Source: a virus. From it: a stretch of DNA of 33,288 nucleotides. The stretch spans positions 1 to 33,288 of IMG/VR virus record IMGVR_UViG_3300045003_000054; one strand, 5' to 3'. The position numbers and the translations under genes are program-made. Below, piece after piece: positions 1-8,928 of this stretch; position 1 is the stretch's first letter, and the number at the start of each line of letters is the position of its first letter. The notes beneath the pieces were generated by a model. The model did no database searches and was not told the DNA's origin. It worked only from the letters and a program-made list of their open reading frames with translations.

Positions 1-236
1 CCGCCCCTTGCAGCGAATCATACCAAACCGGCCCCGAGTCGACCGGCGTCCGATTCAACACGGTCATGACGATCAGTTTGCCTAATGTTTGTACCACTAA
101 CAATATGGGATAGCCGGTTTCTATTGGACTCCGAAACAGGCGCGGTCTAGCGACGTGAGCAGCCGCATACATCGCCGCAAAATTGACCAGGGCGGGGCCG
201 AAACCGCTCGAAACGGTTGGATCGACGGATGGACGC
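1..236. other. Upstream region, no gene supported
   Basis: All plus-strand frames are interrupted within the first ~110 bases, so no complete gene is visible before the small terminase. A minus-strand frame is open from an ATG at 66 to the window edge, but it is only 22 codons long and lacks a good ribosome binding site. In this phage type the packaging (cos or pac) site usually lies just upstream of the small terminase, so it could be here; nothing in the sequence identifies it. Confidence 0.4.
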
Positions 237-746
237 ATGAAGGGACGCAAACCAACACCAACACATCTCAGGCTGATTACCGGGAATCGCGGCAAACGCC
301 CGTTGAATGCGTCGGAACCCACGCCGGAACAGGTAATGCCGTCAGTGCCGGTGCACCTGTCGGACGAGGCAAAAGTTGAATGGGAGCGCGTGGCCGGCGA
401 GTTGCACCAGCTCGGGCTGCTGACACGCATCGACCGCGCGGCCCTCGCGGCCTACTGTCAGGCGTATGCCGACTGGGTCGATGCGGAAGCGCAACTCAAA
501 CAGTTTGGCAAGGTCATCAACTCACCCGTGCGTACGATGACACGACGCAAGCGCGACGGTAGCGAGGTCACGGAGACCAGCGGCGGCTACCCGTTACAAA
601 GCCCGTTTCTCGCCATTCGCAACAAGGCCCTCGAATTGATGCACCGGTTCGCCGTTGAGTTTGGCATGACACCGTCAGCAAGGAGCCGCGTCAGTGCCAC
701 CGGGCAAGCGTTCGAAGACGACCCCGCGAAAAAATACCTCACGTAG
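237..746 (+). CDS. terS: Phage terminase small subunit, P27 family
   Basis: This protein should recognise the packaging site and load the large terminase onto phage DNA. The N-terminus (MKGRKPTPTHLRLITGNRG) is the characteristic start of P27-type small terminases, followed by a proline-containing stretch and a helical central region (about residues 40-90). ATG 237 is preferred over the in-frame TTG at 183 because the family motif begins there and a GGATGGA stretch lies just upstream. The 169-aa length is normal. The 3' end overlaps the large terminase by 53 bases in another frame, typical of co-translated packaging genes. Confidence 0.88.
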   Translation: MKGRKPTPTHLRLITGNRGKRPLNASEPTPEQVMPSVPVHLSDEAKVEWERVAGELHQLGLLTRIDRAALAAYCQAYADWVDAEAQLKQFGKVINSPVRTMTRRKRDGSEVTETSGGYPLQSPFLAIRNKALELMHRFAVEFGMTPSARSRVSATGQAFEDDPAKKYLT

Positions 747-2574
747 GGCGCGCGACCCGGTCACAGAATACGCGAATGCTGTTGTGTCGGGGAAACTCGT
801 CGCGGGTCCGCATGTCCGGAACGCGTGCCGACGCCACCTGTTAGACCAGCAGGAGGGATCGAAGCGGGGCTTATCGTGGGACCTCGCCGCCGCGAATTGG
901 GCGCTGGGTTTTTTCCCGCAGGTCTTGAGGCTCAACGGCGGGCAGTTCGAGGGGCTGCCGTTCAACTTGCATCCTTCGCAAGCGTTTATTGTTGGAAGTC
1001 TGTTTGGATGGAAGCGAAGCGACGGGACGCGGCGGTTCCGCCGTTGCTATTACGAGAGCTCGAAGGGGACAGGCAAGTCGCCCCTGTTGGCGGGCATTGG
1101 GCTGTATTGCATGCTGGCCGACGGCGAGTCGCGCGCTGAGATTTATGCGGCGGGTTCGAAGAAAGACCAAGCGATGGTGTTGTTTCGCGATGCCGTTGCC
1201 ATGGTCGATCAAAGCCCGCTATTGGCCCAACGCCTCACCAAGTCGGGGAGCAACCCCGTTTGGAATTTGGCGGACCTGCGCACCGGTTCCTTCTTCAAGC
1301 CGATCTCCAGCGACGACGGACAAAGCGGCCCACGTCCTTCGTGCGCACTGTGCGACGAGGTGCACGAGCATCGTGACGCCAACGTCATCGAAATGTTGGA
1401 ACGTGGGTTCAAGTGGCGTCGCAACCCACTGTTGGTCATGGCCACAAACAGCGGTTCAGACCGCAATTCGGTTTGCTGGCAAGAGCACCAACACGCCGTG
1501 CGTTCGGCGGCGGGGACGATGGCGGTCGATGACGCGGGGACCTTTGTCGGTGAGGTCATCGACGACGAGACCTTCGCGTATGTATGCGCTCTGGACAAGG
1601 GCGACGACCCGCTCGAAGACCCGTCATGTTGGATCAAGGCCGCGCCGCTCCTGGGCGTGACGGTGACGCAAGAATACCTCGCCAGCGTGGTTAAGCAGGC
1701 GAAGGCGATCCCCGGAAAGCTCAACTCGATTCTGCGGCTACACTTTTGCGTGTGGACCGAATCCGACACGGCGTGGATGGGTCGCACCGCGTTGGAAGGG
1801 GTGCTTTCCGATTTCGACCCGCGCGAACATACCGGGAGGCGGGTGTTTGTGGGGGCGGACCTGTCCGGCTCGCAGGACCTCACTGCCCTCGGGTTTGTGG
1901 TCGAGACGGGCTCGCTTGAGGTCCGACGCGATGACATACCGGTTAGGTTGCCCACGTACGACGGGTGGGTTGAGGCGTGGACACCGCGCGAGACGCTGGC
2001 GGAACGTGCGCTGCGGGACCAAGCACCCTATGATGTTTGGACCCGCGACGGCTGGCTGAATGCGGTTGACGGTCGCAACATCCGGTTAGACTTCGTCGCC
2101 GCGCGTTTGGCCGAGGCGAGCACGGAATATGAAATCGCGCTGTTGGCATACGACCGGTATGCCTATCGCCGGCTTCAGGACGAGCTTGACGCACTTGGTT
2201 TGACTCTAGCGCAGACCGAGCACCCGCAAGGCGGTGTCCGCCGGGCAAAGCCCACGGCCGACCAGCTCGATTCAGCGAAGCGCGCACGTCAGGAACCGCC
2301 GCAAGGGCTGTGGATGCCTGGCTCAGTACTCGCGTTGGAAACGTTGATTTTGGAGCGTCGCATCCGGCTACGCCGCAGTCCGGTGTTGATTTCAGCCATG
2401 ATGTCGGCGGCGGTCGAGCACGACCCTTTTGATAACCGTTGGTTTAGCAAGCGGCGCGCTGTCAACCGCATAGACGCGCTCGTCGCCTTGACGATGGCCG
2501 TTGGAGCGGCGACAGCAGCCCCGCCCGCTCGCGACTCAGTGTATGAAGATAGGGGCCTAATTCTACTCGGGTGA
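694..2574 (+). CDS. terL: Phage terminase large subunit (HK97-type ATPase/nuclease)
   Basis: This is the packaging motor: an ATPase that pumps DNA into the prohead and a nuclease that cuts concatemers. The Walker A motif is SSKGTGKS (about residues 122-129), and CALCDE (217-222) fits Walker B plus the catalytic Glu. A second domain with GADLSGSQD (387-395) supplies acidic residues expected of the RNase H-like nuclease, and more Asp residues follow in LLAYDRYAY and NRIDALVAL. The 626-aa length and layout match Terminase_1 (HK97 group). The start is GTG 694, with AAGGAG about 8 bases upstream inside terS. Confidence 0.93.
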   Translation: MPPGKRSKTTPRKNTSRRARDPVTEYANAVVSGKLVAGPHVRNACRRHLLDQQEGSKRGLSWDLAAANWALGFFPQVLRLNGGQFEGLPFNLHPSQAFIVGSLFGWKRSDGTRRFRRCYYESSKGTGKSPLLAGIGLYCMLADGESRAEIYAAGSKKDQAMVLFRDAVAMVDQSPLLAQRLTKSGSNPVWNLADLRTGSFFKPISSDDGQSGPRPSCALCDEVHEHRDANVIEMLERGFKWRRNPLLVMATNSGSDRNSVCWQEHQHAVRSAAGTMAVDDAGTFVGEVIDDETFAYVCALDKGDDPLEDPSCWIKAAPLLGVTVTQEYLASVVKQAKAIPGKLNSILRLHFCVWTESDTAWMGRTALEGVLSDFDPREHTGRRVFVGADLSGSQDLTALGFVVETGSLEVRRDDIPVRLPTYDGWVEAWTPRETLAERALRDQAPYDVWTRDGWLNAVDGRNIRLDFVAARLAEASTEYEIALLAYDRYAYRRLQDELDALGLTLAQTEHPQGGVRRAKPTADQLDSAKRARQEPPQGLWMPGSVLALETLILERRIRLRRSPVLISAMMSAAVEHDPFDNRWFSKRRAVNRIDALVALTMAVGAATAAPPARDSVYEDRGLILLG

Positions 2575-2589
2575 TGGAGAGGCGTGACG

Positions 2590-2757
2590 ATGAAAGGAAT
2601 TCTCGCCGCGCTTCCTATGGTCTTGCGCGATCTCGCGGGCCTGTCCGGTGCGGTGTTGGTCGCCTACGGCGCGTTTCTCGTCTATCCCCCGGCCGGTTAC
2701 ATCGTCGGCGGTGTGATGTTGCTTGCGGCGAGCCTGTTCCTCGCGCGAGCTGAATAA
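2590..2757 (+). CDS. Small membrane protein between terL and portal (55 aa)
   Basis: This short reading frame begins at ATG 2590 with AGAGG 7 bases upstream. Its TAA is shared with the portal start (TAATG), so the two are probably translationally coupled. The product is almost all hydrophobic, with two likely membrane segments (about residues 15-33 and 37-52) separated by the turn YPPAGY, and it ends LARAE. Function is unknown. Tiny membrane proteins occur at this place in some siphophages and may serve a membrane-linked step in head assembly or infection, but that is inference. Coding is supported by the tight fit between neighbours and the ribosome binding site. Confidence 0.65.
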   Translation: MKGILAALPMVLRDLAGLSGAVLVAYGAFLVYPPAGYIVGGVMLLAASLFLARAE

Positions 2758-4094
2758 TGGCGCGCGGTCTGTTTGGCAGCATCGCACGCGGAATGACCGC
2801 GCCGATGCAACGGAGCACGGCGGCGGTGCCTTCGTACGGCATGATTCCCCCGCTGGGGAGCGTACAGTCCGCCTCCGGTGTGCTCATCAGCCAAAATACG
2901 GCAATGAGCGTATCGGCGGTCTATCGTGCCGTGTATGTCCGCGCTCATGACGTCGCTCGCACAAAGCCATCGCTATACACGGAAGACGAATCGGGCACAC
3001 GCACAAAGGTGACCGACCACGCCATTGCGCGTTTGATGGTTCGGCCGAACCGCGTCCAAACGTGGTTCGAATTCATCCGCGACATGTGGGTCGCCTACCT
3101 GTTACGCGGCAACGCCTACGCGGCGATCATTCGCGACACGCGCGGCGACCCCACCCAGTTGATTTGGATTAACCCGGATGCGGTGATGGTGCTGGAAGCG
3201 GCAGACGGGTCATGGTGGTACAACGTCAATCGGATTGGCCTGTTTCAAATCGCCATGCTGCGGAATTTCCCGGTCGCTATTCCGGCCGAGGATATCCTGC
3301 ATATACGCGGCATTTCGTTCAACATGTTGGTTGCGGCGTCTACCATCGGTCTGGCCCGCGATTCCATTGGCCTCGCGATGAGCCAGGGCTTACAGGCGAG
3401 TCGCTGGGTCAACAACGGCGCGCGGCCATCCGGTGTTCTCGAAACACCCAACAAGCTGAGCGCGGATGCGGCGAAGCGCCTAAAGGCGCAGTGGGAGGAA
3501 TTTCAAAGCGGAGTCCAGAACACGGGGCGCACCGCGGTGTTAGAGGAAGGGTTGCAGTGGAAGGCGTTGCAACTCACGGCTGTCGACCTGCAGTTTATCA
3601 ATCAGCAGCAGATGAGCATTGCTGATATTGGCCGCTTCTTCGGTGTGCCTTTGCGAAAACTGATGCAACAGGACAACTCGCGCGGCTCGACCATCATTCA
3701 GGAAGATCAGAGTTATGTGAATGAGACGGTTGCGCCCGATCTTGAAATGTTAGAGCAAAAGATTGTTCAAACATTCGATCTTGACGCCGAGGGGTACGGC
3801 GTAGACCTCGACGAGAGCCCGTTGCTACGGGCTGACCCGCAAACGCGTTACAACATCGGTCGCATTGGCATCTTAAGCGGAATGATCAGCCCGAACGAAT
3901 GGCGCCGGAGTGAGCGGCTGCCGCCCGTTGACGGTGGCGATGAAATTCGCGCACCTGTCAATTTGGCCGCGTTGGGTTCCGACATGACAGGCACGTCACC
4001 GGATCAGGCGGGCAGACCACCGAACGGGCAGGCACCCAAGCCAACAGCCGAGCCTGGCGGCGATAGCGACACATCGGACGCACCCGAGGGTTGA
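2757..4094 (+). CDS. Phage portal protein, HK97 family
   Basis: The portal forms the dodecameric ring at the capsid vertex through which DNA enters and leaves, and it nucleates prohead assembly. Family signs are the N-terminal MSVSAVYRAVYVRAHDVA segment, LLRGNAYAAIIRD (about residues 118-130) followed by the P-Q-L-I-W-I-N-P-D strand, and the helical region around LKAQWEEFQSG and LQFINQQQMSIADIGRFFGVP. The last ~55 residues (after ALGSD) are Pro/Gly/Asp-rich and probably disordered. The 445-aa length is usual. It overlaps the preceding 55-aa gene by one base. Confidence 0.93.
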   Translation: MARGLFGSIARGMTAPMQRSTAAVPSYGMIPPLGSVQSASGVLISQNTAMSVSAVYRAVYVRAHDVARTKPSLYTEDESGTRTKVTDHAIARLMVRPNRVQTWFEFIRDMWVAYLLRGNAYAAIIRDTRGDPTQLIWINPDAVMVLEAADGSWWYNVNRIGLFQIAMLRNFPVAIPAEDILHIRGISFNMLVAASTIGLARDSIGLAMSQGLQASRWVNNGARPSGVLETPNKLSADAAKRLKAQWEEFQSGVQNTGRTAVLEEGLQWKALQLTAVDLQFINQQQMSIADIGRFFGVPLRKLMQQDNSRGSTIIQEDQSYVNETVAPDLEMLEQKIVQTFDLDAEGYGVDLDESPLLRADPQTRYNIGRIGILSGMISPNEWRRSERLPPVDGGDEIRAPVNLAALGSDMTGTSPDQAGRPPNGQAPKPTAEPGGDSDTSDAPEG

Positions 4095-4115
4095 GGCCAA
4101 CAGCGCGGTGGATAG

Positions 4116-5294
4116 ATGCCAAATCCCAACACACTCACAGTCGGCACGGTGAGCAACACCGACGTCGATGTTGACATGACATTACTTGACATCGGCGAGA
4201 CAGAATCGATCACGTTGACCGCCGACTACTCCATGCTGACGCCGCCCGGCTATCCCGTACGACCGAGCATGACAGGTGCCGAACCGGGGCGGTCAGGGGG
4301 CGCCCGAACGATTGCGAGCGGTACGACGTTAACTCTGATGAAACCGGAAGCTGACGCGCTCACTGCGGCGATGGGCGGTGGCGGCGGCTCTTGGTCCGTG
4401 GTGACAACCGGGGCCGAGAATACCTCCGGCACATGGATGGCCTTTGGCTTCTTTGACAATAAGTGGATCATCGTGACGCACGATGGCGTTAGCACGTCGG
4501 GTACCATCGTGTCGACTGACGGGTCGACATGGACCTATCACGCGGGCACGATCGCGAACGTTATCGCCTCCGATGAACTCACCTTCGGCGGAACGTCAAA
4601 CCTGTTTCTGATTGTCGCGCAGGACCCTAGCACGTTGGCTTTCACTCCGTGGACAAGCCCGGACGGTGTCGCATGGACTCAACGGTCGTTCGCGAGTTGG
4701 ACGGCTGGAGAGCTGCCCCAAATCGGTGGGAATGCTAGCGGGTTCGTGGCGTTGAGCGCGGGCAGCGGTCATTACGAGACCTCACCGGACGGGATCACAT
4801 GGACGGCGCAGAATGCCTACGATTCCGGCGGCAAGGTGTTCCTCTGCAACCCGTTTTGGGACGGGTCACAGTGGGTTAGCTCTGTCTGGAAAACGCCCAT
4901 CGTGTTGATCACCTCGCCTGACGGAATCCATTGGACCGAGAGCGGCATTCCAAACTCCATGAGTTGGCTAAGCACAGTCGCATACGACGGTTCGTCTCGA
5001 TACGTCATCGCGGGAACCAACGACGACAACGGCGCCTATGGAAGTCCCGGCAGTTGGACCGGGGTTAACCTGAATCAAGGTGGCGGCGCAATCGACGCCG
5101 GGTTGTCTTACGGTGGCGGGCGATTTGTCAGCGGCTGTAGCAACGGCACCGTGTCCCATTCTGCCGATGGCGGTGTCACGTGGGTGCGAGACGCCGTGCC
5201 AGGCGACATTTCTGGTCCGTTCGCCTTCGCTTACGGGCAAGGTCATATGATGCTCGCGTGTTCGGACGTCAACATGCTCCTCGTAATGAGCTAA
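4116..5294 (+). CDS. Beta-propeller-like protein with Asp-box-type repeats
   Basis: This 392-aa protein has a short N-terminal part (residues 1-85) with no recognised family. The rest carries at least five repeats of the form S-x-D-G-x-x-W: STDGSTW, SPDGVAW, SPDGITW, SPDGIHW and SADGGVTW, spaced about 40-60 residues apart. Such motifs are typical Asp-box/BNR turns of beta-propellers. No catalytic sialidase residues are evident, so a binding or structural role is more likely than an enzyme. Its place between portal and protease, in the same strand and transcription unit, suggests a virion protein such as a head-exposed adhesin or decoration protein; that role is inferred. GGTGG precedes ATG 4116. 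Confidence 0.72.
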   Translation: MPNPNTLTVGTVSNTDVDVDMTLLDIGETESITLTADYSMLTPPGYPVRPSMTGAEPGRSGGARTIASGTTLTLMKPEADALTAAMGGGGGSWSVVTTGAENTSGTWMAFGFFDNKWIIVTHDGVSTSGTIVSTDGSTWTYHAGTIANVIASDELTFGGTSNLFLIVAQDPSTLAFTPWTSPDGVAWTQRSFASWTAGELPQIGGNASGFVALSAGSGHYETSPDGITWTAQNAYDSGGKVFLCNPFWDGSQWVSSVWKTPIVLITSPDGIHWTESGIPNSMSWLSTVAYDGSSRYVIAGTNDDNGAYGSPGSWTGVNLNQGGGAIDAGLSYGGGRFVSGCSNGTVSHSADGGVTWVRDAVPGDISGPFAFAYGQGHMMLACSDVNMLLVMS

Positions 5295-5332
5295 CTCGCA
5301 CGCGATTCGAACTCACTCGCTAGGGATCGGCC

Positions 5333-6850
5333 ATGACGATGATGCGTCGCGTTGTCCCCGCGCAGGTAAGCGCATTGGGGGATGACGAGGTTGAGGTCAC
5401 AATGTCGACAGGAGGCGTGGCGCGCGACGGTCACGTGTTGGTTCCAGAAGGAGCCGAACTCGACGGCTACAAGAAAAACCCCATCGTGCTATGGCAGCAC
5501 GACCCGGAACACCCGGTAGGCCGCTCCGAATCCATCGGTGTCGAGGGCGACCGTATCGTCGCGCGAATCCGCTTTGCACCGAATGGCATTTCGGCCAAGG
5601 CGGACGAGATTCGGGGGCTCGTGAAATCGGGAATCATCAGCGGCGTGTCGGTCGGCTTTGAGCCGAAAGATGGGGAGCCGCTCGACCCGAAACGCCCGCG
5701 CGGCGGGATGCGCTTCAGGAAATGGGAACTGTTGGAATGCAGCTTTTGCTCCGTGCCCGTGGACACCGATGCCATGGTCACCGCGCGCGCTTCCCGCGAT
5801 CTCCCGGTCGATGAAGCGTCGCGACTCCCTCAAACGGACATCCCCGCCGAAGTGAAAAAGCCGGCAGGGAAAGTGTTGGATCGCTACAAGGAGAAGACGG
5901 GTATGAGCATGGATTCAGACGGCGGGCGCAGTTTGAAAGCGCGACACACCCGCGCATTGGAACGCGCCCCGAAGGTCCCGGTCTTCAAGCGCGGGTTATG
6001 CGAGGTCGCCCAGTTAGCCTACATGCTCCAACAGTTCGGCTACTGTCACGAGTGTGCGGAGTACGAAGCGGCACTCGAAGGCGATGAGAGCCCGGTGCCC
6101 GCGATGCTGGGCGAAGCAATGGTCAAGTTCGGCGAGGCCCTCATCGAAATGGCCCACGAGGAAGTCGAAGAACTCCTAGAGGAAATCCACGAAGACGGCG
6201 ACGGCGAAGACGGTGCGGACATGGAGACTCGCGAGCTACCTGATGACGAGCGGGCGTTCATCAGTGCAGGTCGCACACCCCGCGCCCGTGCCTGGCGGCG
6301 TGGGATTGCGTTGTGCCGCAGTGGCCGCACTCTCTCGGCCTCGAACGAGAAGCGACTCAATGAAGCCACCGCGCACCATGAACGCGCGATGAAGCATCAC
6401 CGGGCATTGGGCGAGCACCACGAAGCGGTGTCCGAGCACATGGAGGAAGTTCACGACCACCATGCGCGGGCAAGCGACGCCCATGGAGACCTCGGCGAGT
6501 CTCTGGAAGCCATGAAAGACGAACCCGATAAGGCCACCGAGCACGTCGCTCGCGCGCTCAGACATCACCGGGCGGTGGCCGGTCACCTCGAAGACATGGC
6601 CCACACGCACGCCGCGATGACCGACGCTCACGGCGATCTCGGCGACGCGCACCACTCGTTGGGACGCGCTCTCAAAGCGGCCCATCGAAGTGTGCGGGCA
6701 GTCGTTGAAGGCTCGAACCCCTCCGGGGAAGACAACGACAGCAAGCTCGTACAGAAATCGAGCGGGAGTGAGGAAGACGACGGCGCGCGCAGCCTCGACT
6801 TCGCCCGCCGACAAGCCGATCTCCGCGCGTTGGCCGCAGCCGCGCCCTAA
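5333..6850 (+). CDS. Prohead protease (HK97 family) with long His-rich C-terminal region
   Basis: Residues 1-150 match the HK97/S78 prohead protease, which trims capsid and scaffold inside the prohead. Candidate catalytic residues are His56 in WQHDPEHPVG and Ser106 in ISGVSVGFEP, followed by the conserved stretch ELLECSFCSVPVD. The usual enzyme is ~200 aa, but this one is 505 aa. Residues 200-340 form a Cys-containing and strongly acidic middle section. Residues 345-451 are a helical, very His-rich stretch (21 His in ~107 residues) with the phrase DAHGDLG twice. The extension may act as an internal scaffold, with the capsid gene next downstream; this is inference. AGGGATC precedes ATG 5333. 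Confidence 0.85.
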   Translation: MTMMRRVVPAQVSALGDDEVEVTMSTGGVARDGHVLVPEGAELDGYKKNPIVLWQHDPEHPVGRSESIGVEGDRIVARIRFAPNGISAKADEIRGLVKSGIISGVSVGFEPKDGEPLDPKRPRGGMRFRKWELLECSFCSVPVDTDAMVTARASRDLPVDEASRLPQTDIPAEVKKPAGKVLDRYKEKTGMSMDSDGGRSLKARHTRALERAPKVPVFKRGLCEVAQLAYMLQQFGYCHECAEYEAALEGDESPVPAMLGEAMVKFGEALIEMAHEEVEELLEEIHEDGDGEDGADMETRELPDDERAFISAGRTPRARAWRRGIALCRSGRTLSASNEKRLNEATAHHERAMKHHRALGEHHEAVSEHMEEVHDHHARASDAHGDLGESLEAMKDEPDKATEHVARALRHHRAVAGHLEDMAHTHAAMTDAHGDLGDAHHSLGRALKAAHRSVRAVVEGSNPSGEDNDSKLVQKSSGSEEDDGARSLDFARRQADLRALAAAAP

Positions 6851-6880
6851 CAACCGACACGCACTCATTTGTTTTCGGAA

Positions 6881-6899
6881 GCGCCGACCCGATCGGCGC
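6881..6899 (+). other. Hairpin upstream of the major capsid gene
   Basis: GCGCCGA and TCGGCGC form a perfect 7-bp stem with a CCCGA loop, between the protease stop (6850) and the capsid start (6918). No T-run follows, so it is not a standard terminator. It could stabilise or delimit a highly translated capsid mRNA, or partly attenuate transcription. Confidence 0.4.
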
Positions 6900-6917
6900 A
6901 TCACTGGAGCCTTACAC

Positions 6918-8384
6918 ATGGAAAAGGTCAACGACCTAGTGCGGCAACGTGCCACCGCGTTTGACGCATTTCAGGCACTCGCCCTGAAACAAACACTTAC
7001 CGCTGAAGAGGAAGCCGATTACATCAACCGCAAGCGGGCGGTGACGGACCTCGATGGACGTATCAAACGCGCTCGAGATGCCCAACAGCTTGCGGCAGCG
7101 ATGGCGACCCCAGTCGAGGGCCAGGACATTATCCGATTCGAAGTCCTCGACGATGACCCCTACACCAACGAAGAAGCGGCGCGCCGTCGAGGGTTGAAAA
7201 CCCACAAGGGTTTGCGCGCGGTCGCATGCGCGAAAATTTTCAACGCGGCCGGGTGCAGTATGGTCGGTGCTCGCGAAATTGCGCGCGATGCGCTCGGCGA
7301 GCGACATCCGATAACGCGTGCGTTTGAGCCGCGCAGGGACCCCCACTCGCGCGCGTTGGTCACGTCGGTTGGCGCAAGTGGAGGGTTTGTTGTTCCACCC
7401 GACTACGTGAACGAAGTAATCGAGTTGTTGCGGCCAAGGGCTGTCGTCAGATCATCCGGACCACGCGTGTTGCCCATGCCGCGCGGCACCCTCACGTTGC
7501 CCGGACAAAAGAGCGCCGCTACCGCGTCGTACGGGAACGAGACCCAAAAGATCGCAGCATCCCAACAGACGCTCAACCAAATTGTGGCGAGTTTCAAAAA
7601 GCTGACGGCCATGGTTCCGGTTTCCAATGACTTGATGCGCTACGCCGATCCTGCGGCGGACGCGTTCGTCAGGGATGATCTTGTGAAAGTGCTCGCCTTG
7701 CGCGAAGACCTCGCATTCATCTTGGGCGACGGTACGCAGGACACCCCGCGCGGGTTCTTGAGTTTCGCCAACGCGTGGGTTGCCGTGAATGGCGGCACCG
7801 TCGGCGCTTGGCTCACCACCGGCAACTCAACACTCGCCGTCAACGGAACCGACCCAGCCAATAGCACGGGCGGCAACTTCATCACCAGCAACGAGACCTA
7901 CACGTTGGCAACGGTCGCTCAGGAGTTGGGCGGCGCGATTAACCGGTTGGACACGGCGAATGTCCCCGACGAATCCCGTGTTTGGTTTATGCACCCGCGT
8001 TCATACAACTACCTTTTTAATGTTCAGAACTCGTTGGGTGTGTATGTTTACCGTGAGGAACTTTTGGCAGGAAAGCTACTGAGCTATCCCGTACGGAAGA
8101 CGACTCAGATCGGCACGAACTATTACGACGCCACCGGAGCGCATACTGATTGCAGCTTTGTCTTTTTCGCCGAAATGGATGAGGCGCTAATTCTCGACTC
8201 TATGACCTTGGAGCTTGCGGTATCGCGCGAGGGCATGTACGTCGATTCAGGCGGCAACACCGTTTCAGCTTTCCAAAATGATCAAACGTTGATTCGTGCG
8301 ATTGCCGAGCACGACTTCCAACTTCGCCACGACCAGTCTATCGCGGTCATCCAAAATGTGCGTTGGGCTCCTGCCATCAGCTAA
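6918..8384 (+). CDS. Major capsid protein, HK97 fold
   Basis: This is the shell subunit. Residues 1-65 are a charged helical region typical of the N-terminal delta domain that works as built-in scaffold and is removed by the protease. The mature fold probably begins near SRALVTSVGASGGFVVPPDYVNEVIELL (about 144-172). Family features follow: MPRGTLTLPGQKSAATASYGNE, the PVSNDLMRYADPAADAFVRDDL stretch and ILGDGTQDTPRGFL. ATG 6918 was chosen over upstream in-frame starts because GGAG lies 8 bases before it and the preceding codons overlap the protease gene. Length is 488 aa. A Gly/Thr/Asn-rich insertion follows residue ~285. Confidence 0.92.
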   Translation: MEKVNDLVRQRATAFDAFQALALKQTLTAEEEADYINRKRAVTDLDGRIKRARDAQQLAAAMATPVEGQDIIRFEVLDDDPYTNEEAARRRGLKTHKGLRAVACAKIFNAAGCSMVGAREIARDALGERHPITRAFEPRRDPHSRALVTSVGASGGFVVPPDYVNEVIELLRPRAVVRSSGPRVLPMPRGTLTLPGQKSAATASYGNETQKIAASQQTLNQIVASFKKLTAMVPVSNDLMRYADPAADAFVRDDLVKVLALREDLAFILGDGTQDTPRGFLSFANAWVAVNGGTVGAWLTTGNSTLAVNGTDPANSTGGNFITSNETYTLATVAQELGGAINRLDTANVPDESRVWFMHPRSYNYLFNVQNSLGVYVYREELLAGKLLSYPVRKTTQIGTNYYDATGAHTDCSFVFFAEMDEALILDSMTLELAVSREGMYVDSGGNTVSAFQNDQTLIRAIAEHDFQLRHDQSIAVIQNVRWAPAIS

Positions 8385-8390
8385 CAACCC

Positions 8391-8406
8391 ACTCGGGAAA
8401 CCGGGT
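8391..8406 (+). other. GNRA-type hairpin downstream of the capsid gene
   Basis: ACTCGG-GAAA-CCGGGT folds into a 6-bp stem (one G-U pair) closed by a GAAA tetraloop, 7 bases after the capsid stop. No T-run follows. It may protect the 3' end of the capsid message or set the ratio of capsid to downstream genes. Confidence 0.35.
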
Positions 8407-8436
8407 CCGTAGTGTCACTCTTCAGGAGTTACTTCC

Positions 8437-8916
8437 ATGCCTGATATTGTTGTTCAACGAAACGTCGGCGCACTGGGCGATCAGGTGCGCCTGACGGACC
8501 ATGGTACCTCAACAGCGGGGGGCACCGGCGATGCGACCACGATCACGGGCCTTACCATTGACCGCGAAGGATTCGGGAATGGCACCCCTCCGATGTCCGC
8601 ATTGATGGGCGTCATCTTCGAGGCGACGCTGGCCAGCGGCAAGACGCTGTCCATCGGTTACGCCGTGCAAGATTCCGCTGATGCGACCAACTTCAGCGAC
8701 TACCAAACGGCAACATATGCCGTCGCCTCGACGGGCGGATCGGGCGGTACGACCAACAAAGGTCAATTCAATGTCCAGGTGAACTTGACCAGTGCGCGAC
8801 GGTATATCCGGTTCAACTACAACCCGAAGTGCAGCGCCACGGGAACCGATACGACCTACTCCGATGGGGTCGGGTTCTTTGCGGGGTTCGACCGTCTCGC
8901 CGCGCCAAACACCTAA
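8437..8916 (+). CDS. Putative head decoration or minor head protein
   Basis: This 159-aa protein has AGGAG at the right distance before ATG 8437. It is rich in Gly, Thr and Ser with alternating hydrophobic residues, suggesting an all-beta fold, and has no signal peptide or membrane segment. No family is recognised with certainty. Its place directly after the major capsid gene is where decoration or accessory head proteins are commonly encoded. The C-terminal part (RRYIRFNYNPKCSATGTDTTY) resembles small beta-sandwich proteins of phage heads only in general character. Function is inferred from position. Confidence 0.6.
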   Translation: MPDIVVQRNVGALGDQVRLTDHGTSTAGGTGDATTITGLTIDREGFGNGTPPMSALMGVIFEATLASGKTLSIGYAVQDSADATNFSDYQTATYAVASTGGSGGTTNKGQFNVQVNLTSARRYIRFNYNPKCSATGTDTTYSDGVGFFAGFDRLAAPNT

Positions 8917-8928
8917 GCGCATCCAAAC

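Noticed and set aside
1-66. Partial minus-strand gene at the left edge
   Set aside because: Only 22 codons are visible, with no proper ribosome binding site and no family match.
1209-1955. 248-codon minus-strand frame
   Set aside because: It lies fully antisense to the large terminase, whose motifs are clear; GC-rich shadow frame.
6236-6955. 239-codon minus-strand frame
   Set aside because: Antisense to the His-rich end of the protease; its composition is the mirror of that low-complexity region and it shows no motif.
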